The notes below the pieces were generated by a model, which was not told the DNA's origin, did no database searches, and saw nothing but the letters and a program-made list of their open reading frames with translations. This document shows positions 55,054 to 64,000 of a DNA stretch of 64,000 nucleotides, piece after piece. Positions within the stretch are counted from its first letter, which is position 1, and each line of letters starts with the position of its first letter. Source of the stretch: Cellulophaga algicola DSM 14237 (GTDB lineage: Bacteria > Bacteroidota > Bacteroidia > Flavobacteriales > Flavobacteriaceae); NCBI RefSeq assembly GCF_000186265.1, contig NC_014934.1:806001-870000 (forward strand), given 5' to 3'. Both the position numbers and the translations under genes were made by a program.

Positions 55054-55324
55054 ATTTTTAAAGGCATTTTACAACAAACACCCCTCCTTAAATCACATTA
55101 AATAACAAGTAATCATTATTTTAAAAGTCGTTACCCCTTAAAAAACAAGGTACACCTCCCTGCAACTTACTAAATTATCATAATCTTAAATTAACATCAC
55201 CTTAAGGTCAATTATGATTATATTTTAATGTTTTATTCCAAACGATGTTTTTTTTGTTACATAACACAATAAGAGGTATGAATAATTCAATAAAAATGAT
55301 ATTTTTGAGGAAATACAATAATTT
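55054..55324. other. gltB upstream region
   Basis: About 270 bases without a gene. It contains a -7 box just before gltB and, further up, a TTTTTTTTG stretch at 55248-55256. I see no riboswitch-like fold. Confidence 0.4.
55300..55307 (+). promoter_or_regulatory. -7 box of gltB-gltD
   Basis: TATTTTTG fits TAnnTTTG; a TATG at 55277-55280 lies 19 bases upstream where TTTG is expected. The leader would be only about a dozen bases. Confidence 0.45.
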
Positions 55325-58300
55325 ATGGCGTTGAAAAAGCAAGGGTTATACCTACCGGAATTTGAGCATGATAACTGTGGTGCAGGTTTTATATGCAGTC
55401 TTAAAGGAAAGAAGTCTAATGATATAATCCATAAAGCACTTGAGATTCTAGAGAAACTAGAGCACCGTGGTGCAGTAAGCTCGGATGGTAAAACAGGTGA
55501 TGGTGCAGGAATATTAATTGATATCCCTCATGATTTTTTCCAAGAAGTTTGCAACTTTGAACTACCAGCTGCTGGAGAATATGCTACCGGAAATATTTTT
55601 CTACCTCAAAAAGACAATCAAAGAGATTTTTGTATTTCAGTTTTCGAAGAAAATATAAAAAAACAAGGCTTAAAACTTCTAGGCTGGAGAGATGTTCCTG
55701 TAAACAAATCTGTTCCTGGACGAATTGCTATGGAAACAGAGCCGTTTGTAAAACAAATATTTGTTGCTAAAGAAAATTCAGCGCAAACTTTTTTCGATTT
55801 TAATTTAAAGCTGTACATCGCCAGAAAAACTACAGAACACACTATAATTGACTCTAAGTTATCAGAAAGTAAATTTTTCTATGTACCTAGCTTGTCAACA
55901 AAAATTATCATATTTAAAGGCTTATTAATGCCTGAAGACATTAGTCTTTACTACAAAGATTTAATGGATCCTAGGGTAGTAACAAGGCTTGCTCTTGTAC
56001 ACCAACGTTTTTCTACGAACACATTCCCTACTTGGGATTTGGCACAACCGTTTAGGTACATGTGTCATAACGGAGAGATAAACACCTTAAGAGGTAATGT
56101 TACCCGTATGCGTTCTCGTGAAGAATTACTTAAGAGTGATTTCTTTGGCGACGAAATAAAAAATATTATCCCTATAATTCTTCCAGGAAAGTCAGATTCT
56201 GCAACTATGGATATGGTTGTTGAATTATTATTGATGACTGGACGCTCATTACCTGAAGTAATGATGATCTTAGTTCCTGAAGCTTGGGAGAAAAATCCTG
56301 ACATGTCTGAAGCTAAAAGAGCTTTTTATGAATATAACTCTTGTTTATCTGAACCATGGGATGGCCCAGCGTCAATTCCGTTTACAGATGGAAACTATAT
56401 TGGAGCTGTATTAGACAGAAATGGACTAAGACCTTCTCGATACACCGTAACTAAAGATGGTAATGTTATCATGTCTTCTGAAACTGGTGTTGTAGATATT
56501 GAACCAGAAAACATTGAAATGCATGGTCGTTTAGAGCCAGGCAAAATGTTTTTGGTAAATATGGAGGAAGGCCGTATTGTAAATGACGAAGAAATAAAAG
56601 AAGAAATTGCGAATAGACATCCTTATAAAAAATGGCTAGATAAAAATTTAGTCCACCTTAAAGATATTCCTTATAATGATTGTCCATTATTTTTAAATGA
56701 AGCATCATTAGCTAAGAGAAAAGCAACTTTTGGATACACGTTAGAAGATATAAATACGATTATTCTTCCTATGGGAAAAACGGCAAAAGAACCTCTAGGT
56801 TCTATGGGTAGTGATACTCCTATTGCCATATTATCCGAACGTCCTCAATTAATCTATAATTACTTTAAACAGTTATTCGCTCAAGTTACGAATCCTCCAT
56901 TAGACGGTATTCGCGAAGAGTTAATTACAGATATTAGTTTAACATTAGGTAGCGATCATAATATTTTTGATTTTACAGAACTTCATTGTCGTAAATTAAA
57001 AATTCAGAATCCTGTTATTTCTAAAGAGGATTTAGATAAGATTAAAAACTACGATGCTAGTCCAGATTATAAAGTAACGTCAATTCCCATTTTATATGAA
57101 GTAAGTAAAGGGAATAACGGACTTGAAGACGCTCTTCAAGATATGCTTAACCAAGCTAGTAAAGCTATTGATGAGGGTACAAATATTATTATCCTTTCTG
57201 ATAGAAATGTTAGCGAGAAATTAGCACCAATTCCTGCACTTTTAGCATGTTCATTTGTTAATAGCGGTTTACAAAGACTTAAAAAAAGGTCTAAACTAAG
57301 CGTTATTATTGAGTCTGCAGAACCAAGAGAAGTACATCACTTTGCTTTATTATTTGGTTTTGGAGCAAGTGCTATTAACCCTTATTTGGTTAACGAAATT
57401 ATTGCAGAACAAATAGAAGAACACGACATTACTGAGTTTACAAAAGAAGAGGCTATTAGAAATTACAACAAAGCTGTTGGAAAAGGCATCTTAAAAGTAA
57501 TGAACAAAATAGGAATCTCTACCTTAAACTCTTACAGAGGCTCGCAATTATTTGAATGTATAGGAATTAACACGAAAGTTGTTGAGAAATATTTTCCAAA
57601 TACAGCGACAAGGATTCAAGGTATCGGACTTTACGAAATTGAAAAAGAAATTGCTAAACGCCACCAGACCGCGTTTACCAACAAACATATTGCCGCCAAC
57701 TTAGACCTAGAAATGGGTGGTGAGTACCGATGGAGAAGAGATGGAGAAAAACACATGTTCAATCCATTATCTATTGCTAAACTGCAACAGTCTGTTCGTA
57801 ATAATGAGCCAGAATCTTACAAGGAATTTGCTAAGATGGTGAATGAGCAGTCTAAAAGTTTAATGACAATTAGAGGTTTGTTTGAATTCTCTAACTACGA
57901 TCCTATTCCTTTAGATGAAGTTGAACCTTGGACAGAAATTGTAAAACGTTTTAAAACGGGTGCAATGTCTTATGGCTCTATTAGTAAGGAAGCTCATGAG
58001 AACTTAGCCATCGCTATGAATAGAATTGGCGGAAAAAGTAATTCTGGTGAAGGAGGAGAAGATGCGGAACGTTTTTACAAAAATTCTACTGGAGATTGGA
58101 AAAACAGTGCTATAAAACAAGTAGCGTCAGGTAGGTTTGGAGTAACCTCTAACTACTTAACGAATGCTTCAGAGATACAAATAAAAATGGCACAAGGTGC
58201 CAAACCAGGAGAAGGTGGTCAATTACCCGGTGCAAAAGTAAATCCATCAATTGCTAAGACTAGAAATTCTACGCCTTATGTTGGTTTAATTTCGCCACCA

Positions 58301-59833
58301 CCCCATCATGATATTTATTCTATTGAAGATTTATCACAATTAATTTTCGATTTAAAGTCTGCCAATAGAGAAGCACGTATTAATGTAAAACTTGTTTCCG
58401 AAGTTGGTGTTGGTACTGTTGCTGCAGGAGTTTCTAAAGCAAAAGCAGATGTAATTTTAATCTCTGGTTTTGATGGTGGTACAGGAGCATCTCCTTTAAC
58501 CTCTTTAAAACATTGTGGCTTACCATGGGAACTTGGTATAGCAGAAGCCCAACAAACTTTAGTAATGAACGATCTTAGAAATAGAATTGTTCTAGAATGC
58601 GATGGTCAATTAAAAACAGGTCGTGATGTTGCTGTAGCTTGCTTATTAGGTGCAGAAGAATTTGGTTTCGCAACAGCGCCCTTAGTAGCCTCTGGTTGTA
58701 TTATGATGCGTGTATGTCACTTAAATACATGCCCAGTAGGGATTGCAACCCAAAATCCGGATTTGAGAAAAAAATTCAAAGGGAAACCGGAGCATGTTGT
58801 AAACTATATGTATTTTGTAGCACAAGAACTGAGAGAGATTATGGCTCAGTTAGGCTTTAGAACCATTAATGAAATGGTAGGTCAAGTACAGAAACTGGAC
58901 AGAAATAAAGCTATTGATCATTATAAAGCAGCAGGAATAGATTTAACTCCTATTCTATATAAGGTTGATGTACCTGCGGGAACTAAATTTTACAATACAC
59001 AAAAACAACAACACCATATAGAAGAATCTATTGAGTTTGATATTATTGCAAAAGCTCACCCAGCTCTTTTTAGAAAAGAAAAGATGAGTATTGATTATCC
59101 TATCAAAAATACAGATAGAGCGGTTGGAGCTATTATTAGTAACGAGATTTCGAAAATTTATGGTGCTGAAGGTTTACCTGAAAACACTTTAAAACTAAAT
59201 TTCACAGGTTCTGCTGGTCAAAGTTTTGGCGCATTTAGTACCAAAGGAATTACGATGATTGTTAACGGTAACACCAATGATTACCTCGGAAAAGGTTTAT
59301 CTGGAGCTAAATTAATCATTAAGGTTCCTGGTAAAGCAACATTTAAACCAGAAGAGAATGTTATCACCGGAAATGTAACCCTTTATGGAGCTACTTCTGG
59401 AGAGGCGTATATAAATGGTAAAGCAGGAGAACGTTTTTGTGTACGTAACTCTGGCGCAAAAGCTGTAGTAGAAGGTATTGGAGATCACGGTTGTGAATAT
59501 ATGACAGGAGGTATCGCTGTTATCTTAGGAGAAGTTGGTCGTAATTTCGGCGCAGGTATGAGTGGCGGTGTTGCTTATATCTATGACAAGAATAAAACCT
59601 TTGAGAAAAACTGCAATAAAGAGGCACTAAACTTACTACCTGTTGATGAAGATAAAGATATTGCTGAATTAAGAGCATTGATTGAAAATCACTACAACGC
59701 AACTTTTAGTCCACTTGCACAGCGTATATTAGAGAAATGGGAAGAAGCACTTCCGCTATTCACTAAAATATTACCTGAAGAATACAAACAAGCATTAATT
59801 CGTTTAGAAAAAGAAAAATTAGAAACTATATAA
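55325..59833 (+). CDS. gltB: Glutamate synthase, large subunit
   Basis: A 1502-residue enzyme that makes two glutamates from glutamine and 2-oxoglutarate. The N-terminal amidotransferase has the nucleophile Cys18 (EHDNCGAGF), exposed after removal of a short propeptide. The FMN synthase domain (about 800-1200) includes KSNSGEGGED and GAKPGEGGQLPG and the 3Fe-4S cluster motif CIMMRVCHLNTCPVG, with three Cys. The C-terminal beta-helix domain is rich in Gly (GATSGEAYINGKAGERFCVRNSG). It is 9 bases before gltD. Confidence 0.97.
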   Translation: MALKKQGLYLPEFEHDNCGAGFICSLKGKKSNDIIHKALEILEKLEHRGAVSSDGKTGDGAGILIDIPHDFFQEVCNFELPAAGEYATGNIFLPQKDNQRDFCISVFEENIKKQGLKLLGWRDVPVNKSVPGRIAMETEPFVKQIFVAKENSAQTFFDFNLKLYIARKTTEHTIIDSKLSESKFFYVPSLSTKIIIFKGLLMPEDISLYYKDLMDPRVVTRLALVHQRFSTNTFPTWDLAQPFRYMCHNGEINTLRGNVTRMRSREELLKSDFFGDEIKNIIPIILPGKSDSATMDMVVELLLMTGRSLPEVMMILVPEAWEKNPDMSEAKRAFYEYNSCLSEPWDGPASIPFTDGNYIGAVLDRNGLRPSRYTVTKDGNVIMSSETGVVDIEPENIEMHGRLEPGKMFLVNMEEGRIVNDEEIKEEIANRHPYKKWLDKNLVHLKDIPYNDCPLFLNEASLAKRKATFGYTLEDINTIILPMGKTAKEPLGSMGSDTPIAILSERPQLIYNYFKQLFAQVTNPPLDGIREELITDISLTLGSDHNIFDFTELHCRKLKIQNPVISKEDLDKIKNYDASPDYKVTSIPILYEVSKGNNGLEDALQDMLNQASKAIDEGTNIIILSDRNVSEKLAPIPALLACSFVNSGLQRLKKRSKLSVIIESAEPREVHHFALLFGFGASAINPYLVNEIIAEQIEEHDITEFTKEEAIRNYNKAVGKGILKVMNKIGISTLNSYRGSQLFECIGINTKVVEKYFPNTATRIQGIGLYEIEKEIAKRHQTAFTNKHIAANLDLEMGGEYRWRRDGEKHMFNPLSIAKLQQSVRNNEPESYKEFAKMVNEQSKSLMTIRGLFEFSNYDPIPLDEVEPWTEIVKRFKTGAMSYGSISKEAHENLAIAMNRIGGKSNSGEGGEDAERFYKNSTGDWKNSAIKQVASGRFGVTSNYLTNASEIQIKMAQGAKPGEGGQLPGAKVNPSIAKTRNSTPYVGLISPPPHHDIYSIEDLSQLIFDLKSANREARINVKLVSEVGVGTVAAGVSKAKADVILISGFDGGTGASPLTSLKHCGLPWELGIAEAQQTLVMNDLRNRIVLECDGQLKTGRDVAVACLLGAEEFGFATAPLVASGCIMMRVCHLNTCPVGIATQNPDLRKKFKGKPEHVVNYMYFVAQELREIMAQLGFRTINEMVGQVQKLDRNKAIDHYKAAGIDLTPILYKVDVPAGTKFYNTQKQQHHIEESIEFDIIAKAHPALFRKEKMSIDYPIKNTDRAVGAIISNEISKIYGAEGLPENTLKLNFTGSAGQSFGAFSTKGITMIVNGNTNDYLGKGLSGAKLIIKVPGKATFKPEENVITGNVTLYGATSGEAYINGKAGERFCVRNSGAKAVVEGIGDHGCEYMTGGIAVILGEVGRNFGAGMSGGVAYIYDKNKTFEKNCNKEALNLLPVDEDKDIAELRALIENHYNATFSPLAQRILEKWEEALPLFTKILPEEYKQALIRLEKEKLETI

Positions 59834-59842
59834 ATCGAAACT

Positions 59843-61312
59843 ATGGGTAAGATTACAGGATTTTTAGAATTCGATAGAAAAGTTGAAGCATATGCTCCAG
59901 TTGAGGAACGTATAAAAAATTATAAAGAATTTACAGAGCCGCTTGATTCTAAAGAAATGAAGGATCAAGGCGCTAGATGTATGGATTGTGGTATTCCTTT
60001 TTGCCATAGTGGCTGTCCTTTAGGAAACTTAATTCCTGATTTTAACGATGCCGTGTATCGTGGGAAATGGGAAAAAGCAGCAACCATCTTACATTCTACT
60101 AATAACTTTCCAGAATTTACAGGCCGCTTATGTCCTGCTCCATGCGAAGAAGCTTGTGTGTTAGGCATTAACGAAGATCCTGTTACAATAGAAAATATTG
60201 AAAAGAATATTGTGGAAACTGCTTTTGAAAAAGGATGGATTATAGCTAATCCTCCTGAAACAAGAACAGGAAAAACTGTTGCTGTAATTGGCTCTGGTCC
60301 TTCTGGACTAGCTGCTGCGCAACAATTAAACCGCGCAGGTCATTTAGTTACCGTTTTTGAAAGAGATCAAAAAGTTGGTGGATTAATGCGTTATGGTATT
60401 CCAGACTTTAAAATGGAAAAAAATGTTATCGATCGAAGAGTTAAAGTTCTTGAAGAGGAAGGCATTATTTTTAAAACTGGTGTTCATATTGGCGTTGATA
60501 TAAAGGCTGATGCTCTGAAAAATGATTTTGATGCACTCGTTTTATGTGGAGGCGCTACTGTTAGAAGAAGTCTTCCAATAGAAGGCTCTGATTTAAAAGG
60601 AGTTGTACAAGCAATGGATTTCTTAGCACAGAATAATAGACGTGTAGATGGCATAACAGACTTAGGAGAAGAGATAAAGGCTACAGGCAAAGATGTTGTG
60701 GTTATTGGTGGTGGAGATACGGGTTCTGATTGTATCGGAACTTCTATTAGACATGGTGCTAATTCTGTTTCTAACTTTGAGATTATGTCAAAAGGAACTC
60801 CAGAAAGACCAGAAGACCAACCTTGGCCATTTTGGCCAATGCGTTTACGTACAAGTTCTTCTCACAAAGAAGGTGCAGAACGTTTCTTTAGTATTTCTAC
60901 CAAGAAATTTGTGGGAGATAAAGACGGCAACCTAAAAGGTTTGATCACTTCTGAAGTAGAATGGATCAAAGAACCTGGCAAAAGACCACTTTTAAAAGAG
61001 GTTGAAGGCACAGAAAAAGAGTGGAAATGTAATCTAGTTTTATTAGCCTTAGGATTTACAGGTTCAGAGATGACTATCGCAGATCAACTTGGCCTGCAAG
61101 CGGACCCTAGAACTAATATAAAGGCAACAGCTAAAGATTATATGACAAATGTTCCTGGAGTATTTGTTGCAGGAGATCAGCGAAGAGGACAATCCTTAAT
61201 CGTTTGGGCTATTTCTGAAGGAAGACAAGCTGCCTATCATATAGATACGTATTTAATGGGAACTACATCTGCCTTACCTCTAAAAGGTGAAGGAGATTTA
61301 CCTAGAATCTAA
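59843..61312 (+). CDS. gltD: Glutamate synthase, small subunit
   Basis: A 489-residue FAD and iron-sulfur protein that feeds NAD(P)H electrons to GltB. N-terminal Cys clusters (CMDCGIPFCHSGCPLGN and CPAPCEEACVLG) bind two 4Fe-4S centres; a FAD site VAVIGSGPSGLAAAQQL and an NAD(P)H site VVIGGGDTGSDCIGTS follow, and the C-terminal VFVAGDQRRGQSLIVWAI closes the flavin pocket. It is the second gene of the gltBD operon and ends at a perfect hairpin. Confidence 0.97.
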   Translation: MGKITGFLEFDRKVEAYAPVEERIKNYKEFTEPLDSKEMKDQGARCMDCGIPFCHSGCPLGNLIPDFNDAVYRGKWEKAATILHSTNNFPEFTGRLCPAPCEEACVLGINEDPVTIENIEKNIVETAFEKGWIIANPPETRTGKTVAVIGSGPSGLAAAQQLNRAGHLVTVFERDQKVGGLMRYGIPDFKMEKNVIDRRVKVLEEEGIIFKTGVHIGVDIKADALKNDFDALVLCGGATVRRSLPIEGSDLKGVVQAMDFLAQNNRRVDGITDLGEEIKATGKDVVVIGGGDTGSDCIGTSIRHGANSVSNFEIMSKGTPERPEDQPWPFWPMRLRTSSSHKEGAERFFSISTKKFVGDKDGNLKGLITSEVEWIKEPGKRPLLKEVEGTEKEWKCNLVLLALGFTGSEMTIADQLGLQADPRTNIKATAKDYMTNVPGVFVAGDQRRGQSLIVWAISEGRQAAYHIDTYLMGTTSALPLKGEGDLPRI

Positions 61313-61334
61313 TTACATACATAGCAAACTATAT

Positions 61335-61371
61335 AAACACCCTTTAAGATTTAGTTCTTAAAGGGTGTTTT
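61335..61371 (+). terminator. Terminator of gltB-gltD
   Basis: 15-bp perfect arms AAACACCCTTTAAGA and TCTTAAAGGGTGTTT with a 6-nt loop and a short T run. Confidence 0.85.
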
Positions 61372-61380
61372 AATACAACA

Positions 61381-61412
61381 AAACTCCAAAAGCTTTACAG
61401 CCTTTGGAGTTT
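61381..61412 (-). terminator. Terminator for the DUF4302 operon
   Basis: 10-bp arms AAACTCCAAA and TTTGGAGTTT with a short loop region; on the minus strand it reads into TTTTG. It lies back-to-back with the gltBD terminator. Confidence 0.65.
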
Positions 61413-61450
61413 AAACATAACTAACAAAATAAATAATAAACTCTTATCTC

Positions 61451-62803
61451 CTATTGAAAGGCATAGGTTGTCATTCTAAAACTAGGATCTGCCGCACTGG
61501 TAAATGTGAATATGGCACTCCCTGTAAAAGGTTGAACTCTAAAAATTTCTTCTTTTACATATAAGCCTTCCGTATTTAAGAGTGCCTCATCTAAACTTGC
61601 GAAAAGAGGAGCAAATGAAGGAATATCCCAACCATTATCACTTAAAATTAACTTTCCATTCAAATTTTCATACGTAACAAAATGAGACACTGTTCCTGCA
61701 AACGAACCGTCCGAAGTATTTGCCAACCCATAACCAACAGAATTTACAACAGGATCTCCATCTATATTAAAATTAAGTACAGCTGTTGAAAGAGTATAAC
61801 CAAAAGGAGCTAATTGAACGTTTATTTCATCGATACTTTTTCTGAAATTAATGGAAGAAGTATTCGTACTGTATAAATTTTCAGTAAAAAAACCATACCT
61901 ATTTACCGCACTTACCACTAGTAAATTATCATCGGTAGGATTAGAAGGCGCATCCAAGAATGCGATCTCTGCCATATTTCCAGAGCCTAGGTCTGCTATA
62001 AACTTATCAGCCTCTACGTTGTATGTAAACTCAGAAATTTCTTGCCCCTTAATCTCAAGAGGCGGACTCACCGTAAAACCTTTTTCATTATAAGCGATCC
62101 CAAAAGAATAGGAATCAGAATCATTTGAAATAGCAATGAATCTTCTATTTACATTCAATGAAAAATCAAAAACCTCTGTAGTTCCTTCAATAGTAACAAT
62201 AACATTTTGATACACAGATTTTTCTGAATCTGTTAACTCCCTAGCAATATTCCTGCTATCAATAATATTTTGAACTTCATTAGGAGCTGCTTTCGTAAAG
62301 CGCAACTCTTCTTGGGTTCTATTGGTTCTAAAGATTAAATCTCCTGTAGTCTCGTCAATACCATAATATAAAAACTCAAAATCTCCTAAATATCCCTCAC
62401 CCAATAAATCTGAATCTGGAGGATTAGCAGAGTCTGATAATTTATGAATATCATTCTTAGTGGTAAATGACAATTTGATGGTACTCCCTAAAACAACATC
62501 ATATTTACTTTTGGTAACCGTAAAATCATCATCAAAATCTGAGGTCATTTCTACCGTTTCATCATCTAAAAAATTAAAAAAGAATGTAAAACCTCCTAAC
62601 TCTTCTGGGCTAGTAAAATAAACAGCTTTCCAACCCGTCTCAGAAGACTGTAGTGCTGTTTTTAACTCTTGCTTTTGAGCATTTGTTCTTTCCGCGGGAC
62701 TTTCATTAAAAACCTCAGAATTCTCTTCATCTGAGCAATTTATCAGAAAAAGACTCAGGAGCACTACTAATAAATTAGGTATTATATATTTACTTTTTTT
62801 CAT
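61451..62803 (-). CDS. DUF4302 lipoprotein
   Basis: A 450-residue lipoprotein (lipobox ending INC, Cys23). The stretch AQKQELKTALQSSETGWKAVYFTSPEELGGFTFFFNF is characteristic of DUF4302 proteins, which are encoded beside SusC/SusD-type pairs in Bacteroidota. The rest is a beta-rich extracellular domain without catalytic motifs. It lies 8 bases after the metallohydrolase gene. Probable role: a surface component of the same uptake system; the substrate is unknown. Confidence 0.8.
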   Translation of the reverse strand: MKKSKYIIPNLLVVLLSLFLINCSDEENSEVFNESPAERTNAQKQELKTALQSSETGWKAVYFTSPEELGGFTFFFNFLDDETVEMTSDFDDDFTVTKSKYDVVLGSTIKLSFTTKNDIHKLSDSANPPDSDLLGEGYLGDFEFLYYGIDETTGDLIFRTNRTQEELRFTKAAPNEVQNIIDSRNIARELTDSEKSVYQNVIVTIEGTTEVFDFSLNVNRRFIAISNDSDSYSFGIAYNEKGFTVSPPLEIKGQEISEFTYNVEADKFIADLGSGNMAEIAFLDAPSNPTDDNLLVVSAVNRYGFFTENLYSTNTSSINFRKSIDEINVQLAPFGYTLSTAVLNFNIDGDPVVNSVGYGLANTSDGSFAGTVSHFVTYENLNGKLILSDNGWDIPSFAPLFASLDEALLNTEGLYVKEEIFRVQPFTGSAIFTFTSAADPSFRMTTYAFQ

Positions 62804-62811
62804 AATGATCT

Positions 62812-63696
62812 CTAATTATTTATAACTTCTTGTGTATTTCTAGCCGTTACCTCCTGTAATTCGTAGATATTTATATCCCATTGCTTAATAAAATAATCAG
62901 CTACAATTACCTCTTTACTTCTAATACTATTCCTAGCATCTTCATCAGTTATCCCATCAATTATAGCATTATATTCCTCATTAGAATTGATCAACATAAA
63001 GTTTACCATTTCAGCAAAATCCTCCACAACACTACTCCTAGCGTAATCAGAAATAAAACCTAATTCTCTAGCATCTGCAATACTCGTATTAAACCATTGG
63101 CCAGTGTATTCTGATGGGGTAATCTCCCCGAACCCGTCTTCATTAAAAGGAATTGTTTGATTTAAAATATGACAATATTCGTGTTGAATCGTAGATAAAA
63201 AACGCGTAATGTTTGCTTTATCAGAAACATCTACCAAATCTGTTTCAAACAGCGTAATACGTTTACCACCCTCTGCAAGACCTAAAAGAATAGTCCCAGA
63301 TTGGTTATAATTTCGCCCACCCACTAACAACAATTGTCTAGGTGCTACTAACTTTACAAAATTAGTTCCTCCAACTTCCGAATAAGAGTCTAACCATATT
63401 TTCTCTACAACTTCTAGAACCGGCTGTACATTTTGCTCAACTGGCGGAAATAAAAACCTATTATTATCTACCACATTTTCATTCCATTTATAAAGCACAT
63501 CAATATTATATGCAGAAACATAATTGGTTCTAATATAGGAGTCTAATACGGAAAGTTTAGGGGTACTAGTATCTAAAGCACTACCTTCAAAAGAATCTTC
63601 TTCCGAACAAGAGCTCAAAATAATAATGGCAATTACAGCTATTAAATAAGCACATGCATTTGCCAATTTTATATCTTTTTTATTTTTAATATTCAT
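62812..63696 (-). CDS. Substrate import-associated zinc metallohydrolase lipoprotein
   Basis: A 294-residue lipoprotein (lipobox ending SSC, Cys30) with a zinc-protease motif HEYCH at residues 172-176 (Glu173 catalytic) and a downstream segment with acidic residues. It matches the family described as metallohydrolases accompanying SusC/SusD transporters, and it lies 18 bases after a SusD gene and 8 bases before the DUF4302 gene. It may cleave a protein or peptide substrate at the cell surface, but the real substrate is unknown. Confidence 0.83.
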   Translation of the reverse strand: MNIKNKKDIKLANACAYLIAVIAIIILSSCSEEDSFEGSALDTSTPKLSVLDSYIRTNYVSAYNIDVLYKWNENVVDNNRFLFPPVEQNVQPVLEVVEKIWLDSYSEVGGTNFVKLVAPRQLLLVGGRNYNQSGTILLGLAEGGKRITLFETDLVDVSDKANITRFLSTIQHEYCHILNQTIPFNEDGFGEITPSEYTGQWFNTSIADARELGFISDYARSSVVEDFAEMVNFMLINSNEEYNAIIDGITDEDARNSIRSKEVIVADYFIKQWDINIYELQEVTARNTQEVINN

Positions 63697-63714
63697 TTTC
63701 TTAAATTTTAATAG

Positions 63715-64000
63715 TTAGCGTGGATTTTGTTCTAAACCTCTTTCTAATGCAAAATTTGGAATCTGCAATTGACGCCTATTATCTCCTTTTTCTAAAATTA
63801 AATCGTCTTCTCCGATAATCAAATGTGTAACTTCTAAATCAAACCTTCTTACATCAAACCATCTTAGTCCTTCATGATAAAACTCTCTTCTTTTTAACTC
63901 TGCTATTGCCTTAATGAAAGCAGATTGCTCACTATTTAGTTGATAAAAAGGAGTATATTCATTTAAATCTGTAGAAAAAATAGCTACAACATCTTCCTTA
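63715..64000 (-). CDS. SusD/RagB-family lipoprotein, C-terminal end (cut by the window)
   Basis: The minus-strand frame read from the right edge gives 94 residues up to a stop at 63715. It contains the SusD C-terminal signature ELKRREFYHEGLRWFDVRRF and the usual ending FALERGLEQNPR. The N-terminal part and the partner SusC lie beyond base 64000. It heads the visible metallohydrolase/DUF4302 unit. Confidence 0.88.
   Translation of the reverse strand, partial: KEDVVAIFSTDLNEYTPFYQLNSEQSAFIKAIAELKRREFYHEGLRWFDVRRFDLEVTHLIIGEDDLILEKGDNRRQLQIPNFALERGLEQNPR

Noticed and set aside
55230-55280. Alternative gltB promoter using TTTTTTTTG and TATGAATA
   Set aside because: The downstream box lacks the TTTG end, and a better box lies at 55300-55307.
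1-64000. CRISPR array, prophage or insertion sequence
   Set aside because: No regularly spaced repeats, transposase, integrase or phage structural gene was seen.

Overview
The window reads as a chromosomal segment of a marine Flavobacteriaceae bacterium (phylum Bacteroidota, broadly Cellulophaga/Maribacter/Zobellia-like; genus not determined). The evidence is the AT-rich composition, absence of Shine-Dalgarno sites, promoter boxes of the Bacteroidota type (TAnnTTTG, sometimes with an upstream TTTG), SusC/SusD nutrient loci, and type IX secretion/gliding genes (gldJ, porV, PorP/SprF-like). I see no insertion sequence, prophage, CRISPR array or rRNA. One tRNA gene is present, tRNA-Val(UAC).

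Layout. 1-9 kb, mostly + strand: the 3' part of gcvP, a KAS III-type condensing enzyme with a methyltransferase, a small membrane protein with a SigZ-type sigma factor, a PhzF-family protein, a divergent HxlR regulator/VOC protein pair, and a GMC-type oxidoreductase. 9-14 kb, minus: an orphan LuxR-type response regulator with Glu at the phospho-acceptor position, then a PorP/SprF-type barrel protein fused to a SPOR-like domain and a PD40 repeat protein. 14-20 kb: a GT2 glycosyltransferase, a PafA-type phosphatase, mlaE-mlaF, and an SprT-like/manC/DUF389 operon. 21-31 kb: an SDR, an M28 peptidase, pdhA-pdhC, cdd, porV, gldJ, murF. The porU gene expected beside porV is not in the gldJ-porV gap.

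31.5-47.4 kb is the most interesting part: a minus-strand cluster running regulator (GntR helix-turn-helix plus LacI-type sensor domain), SusC, SusD, a 1111-residue FG-GAP/ASPIC lipoprotein, a cytoplasmic GH36-type alpha-galactosidase, an SSS-family Na+/solute symporter, glycerol kinase and glycerol-3-phosphate dehydrogenase. An intracellular alpha-galactosidase coupled to glycerol phosphorylation and oxidation, with no glycerol facilitator, suggests a system that imports an intact galactosyl-glycerol and splits it inside the cell. The red-algal osmolyte floridoside (2-O-alpha-galactosyl-glycerol) is the best guess. A canonical Bacteroidota promoter and recurring TACTAT/ATAGTA half-sites lie around the regulator and susC.

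47.5-64 kb: tRNA-Val, then a long minus-strand run read as glutamate dehydrogenase, nhaD, exbB, exbD, tonB, folC. On the + strand follow an acyl-CoA dehydrogenase and gltB-gltD. At the right edge is the start of another SusD-associated locus: a SusD C-terminus cut by the window, an HExxH zinc metallohydrolase lipoprotein and a DUF4302 lipoprotein. Several strong hairpin-plus-T-run terminators separate the transcription units.
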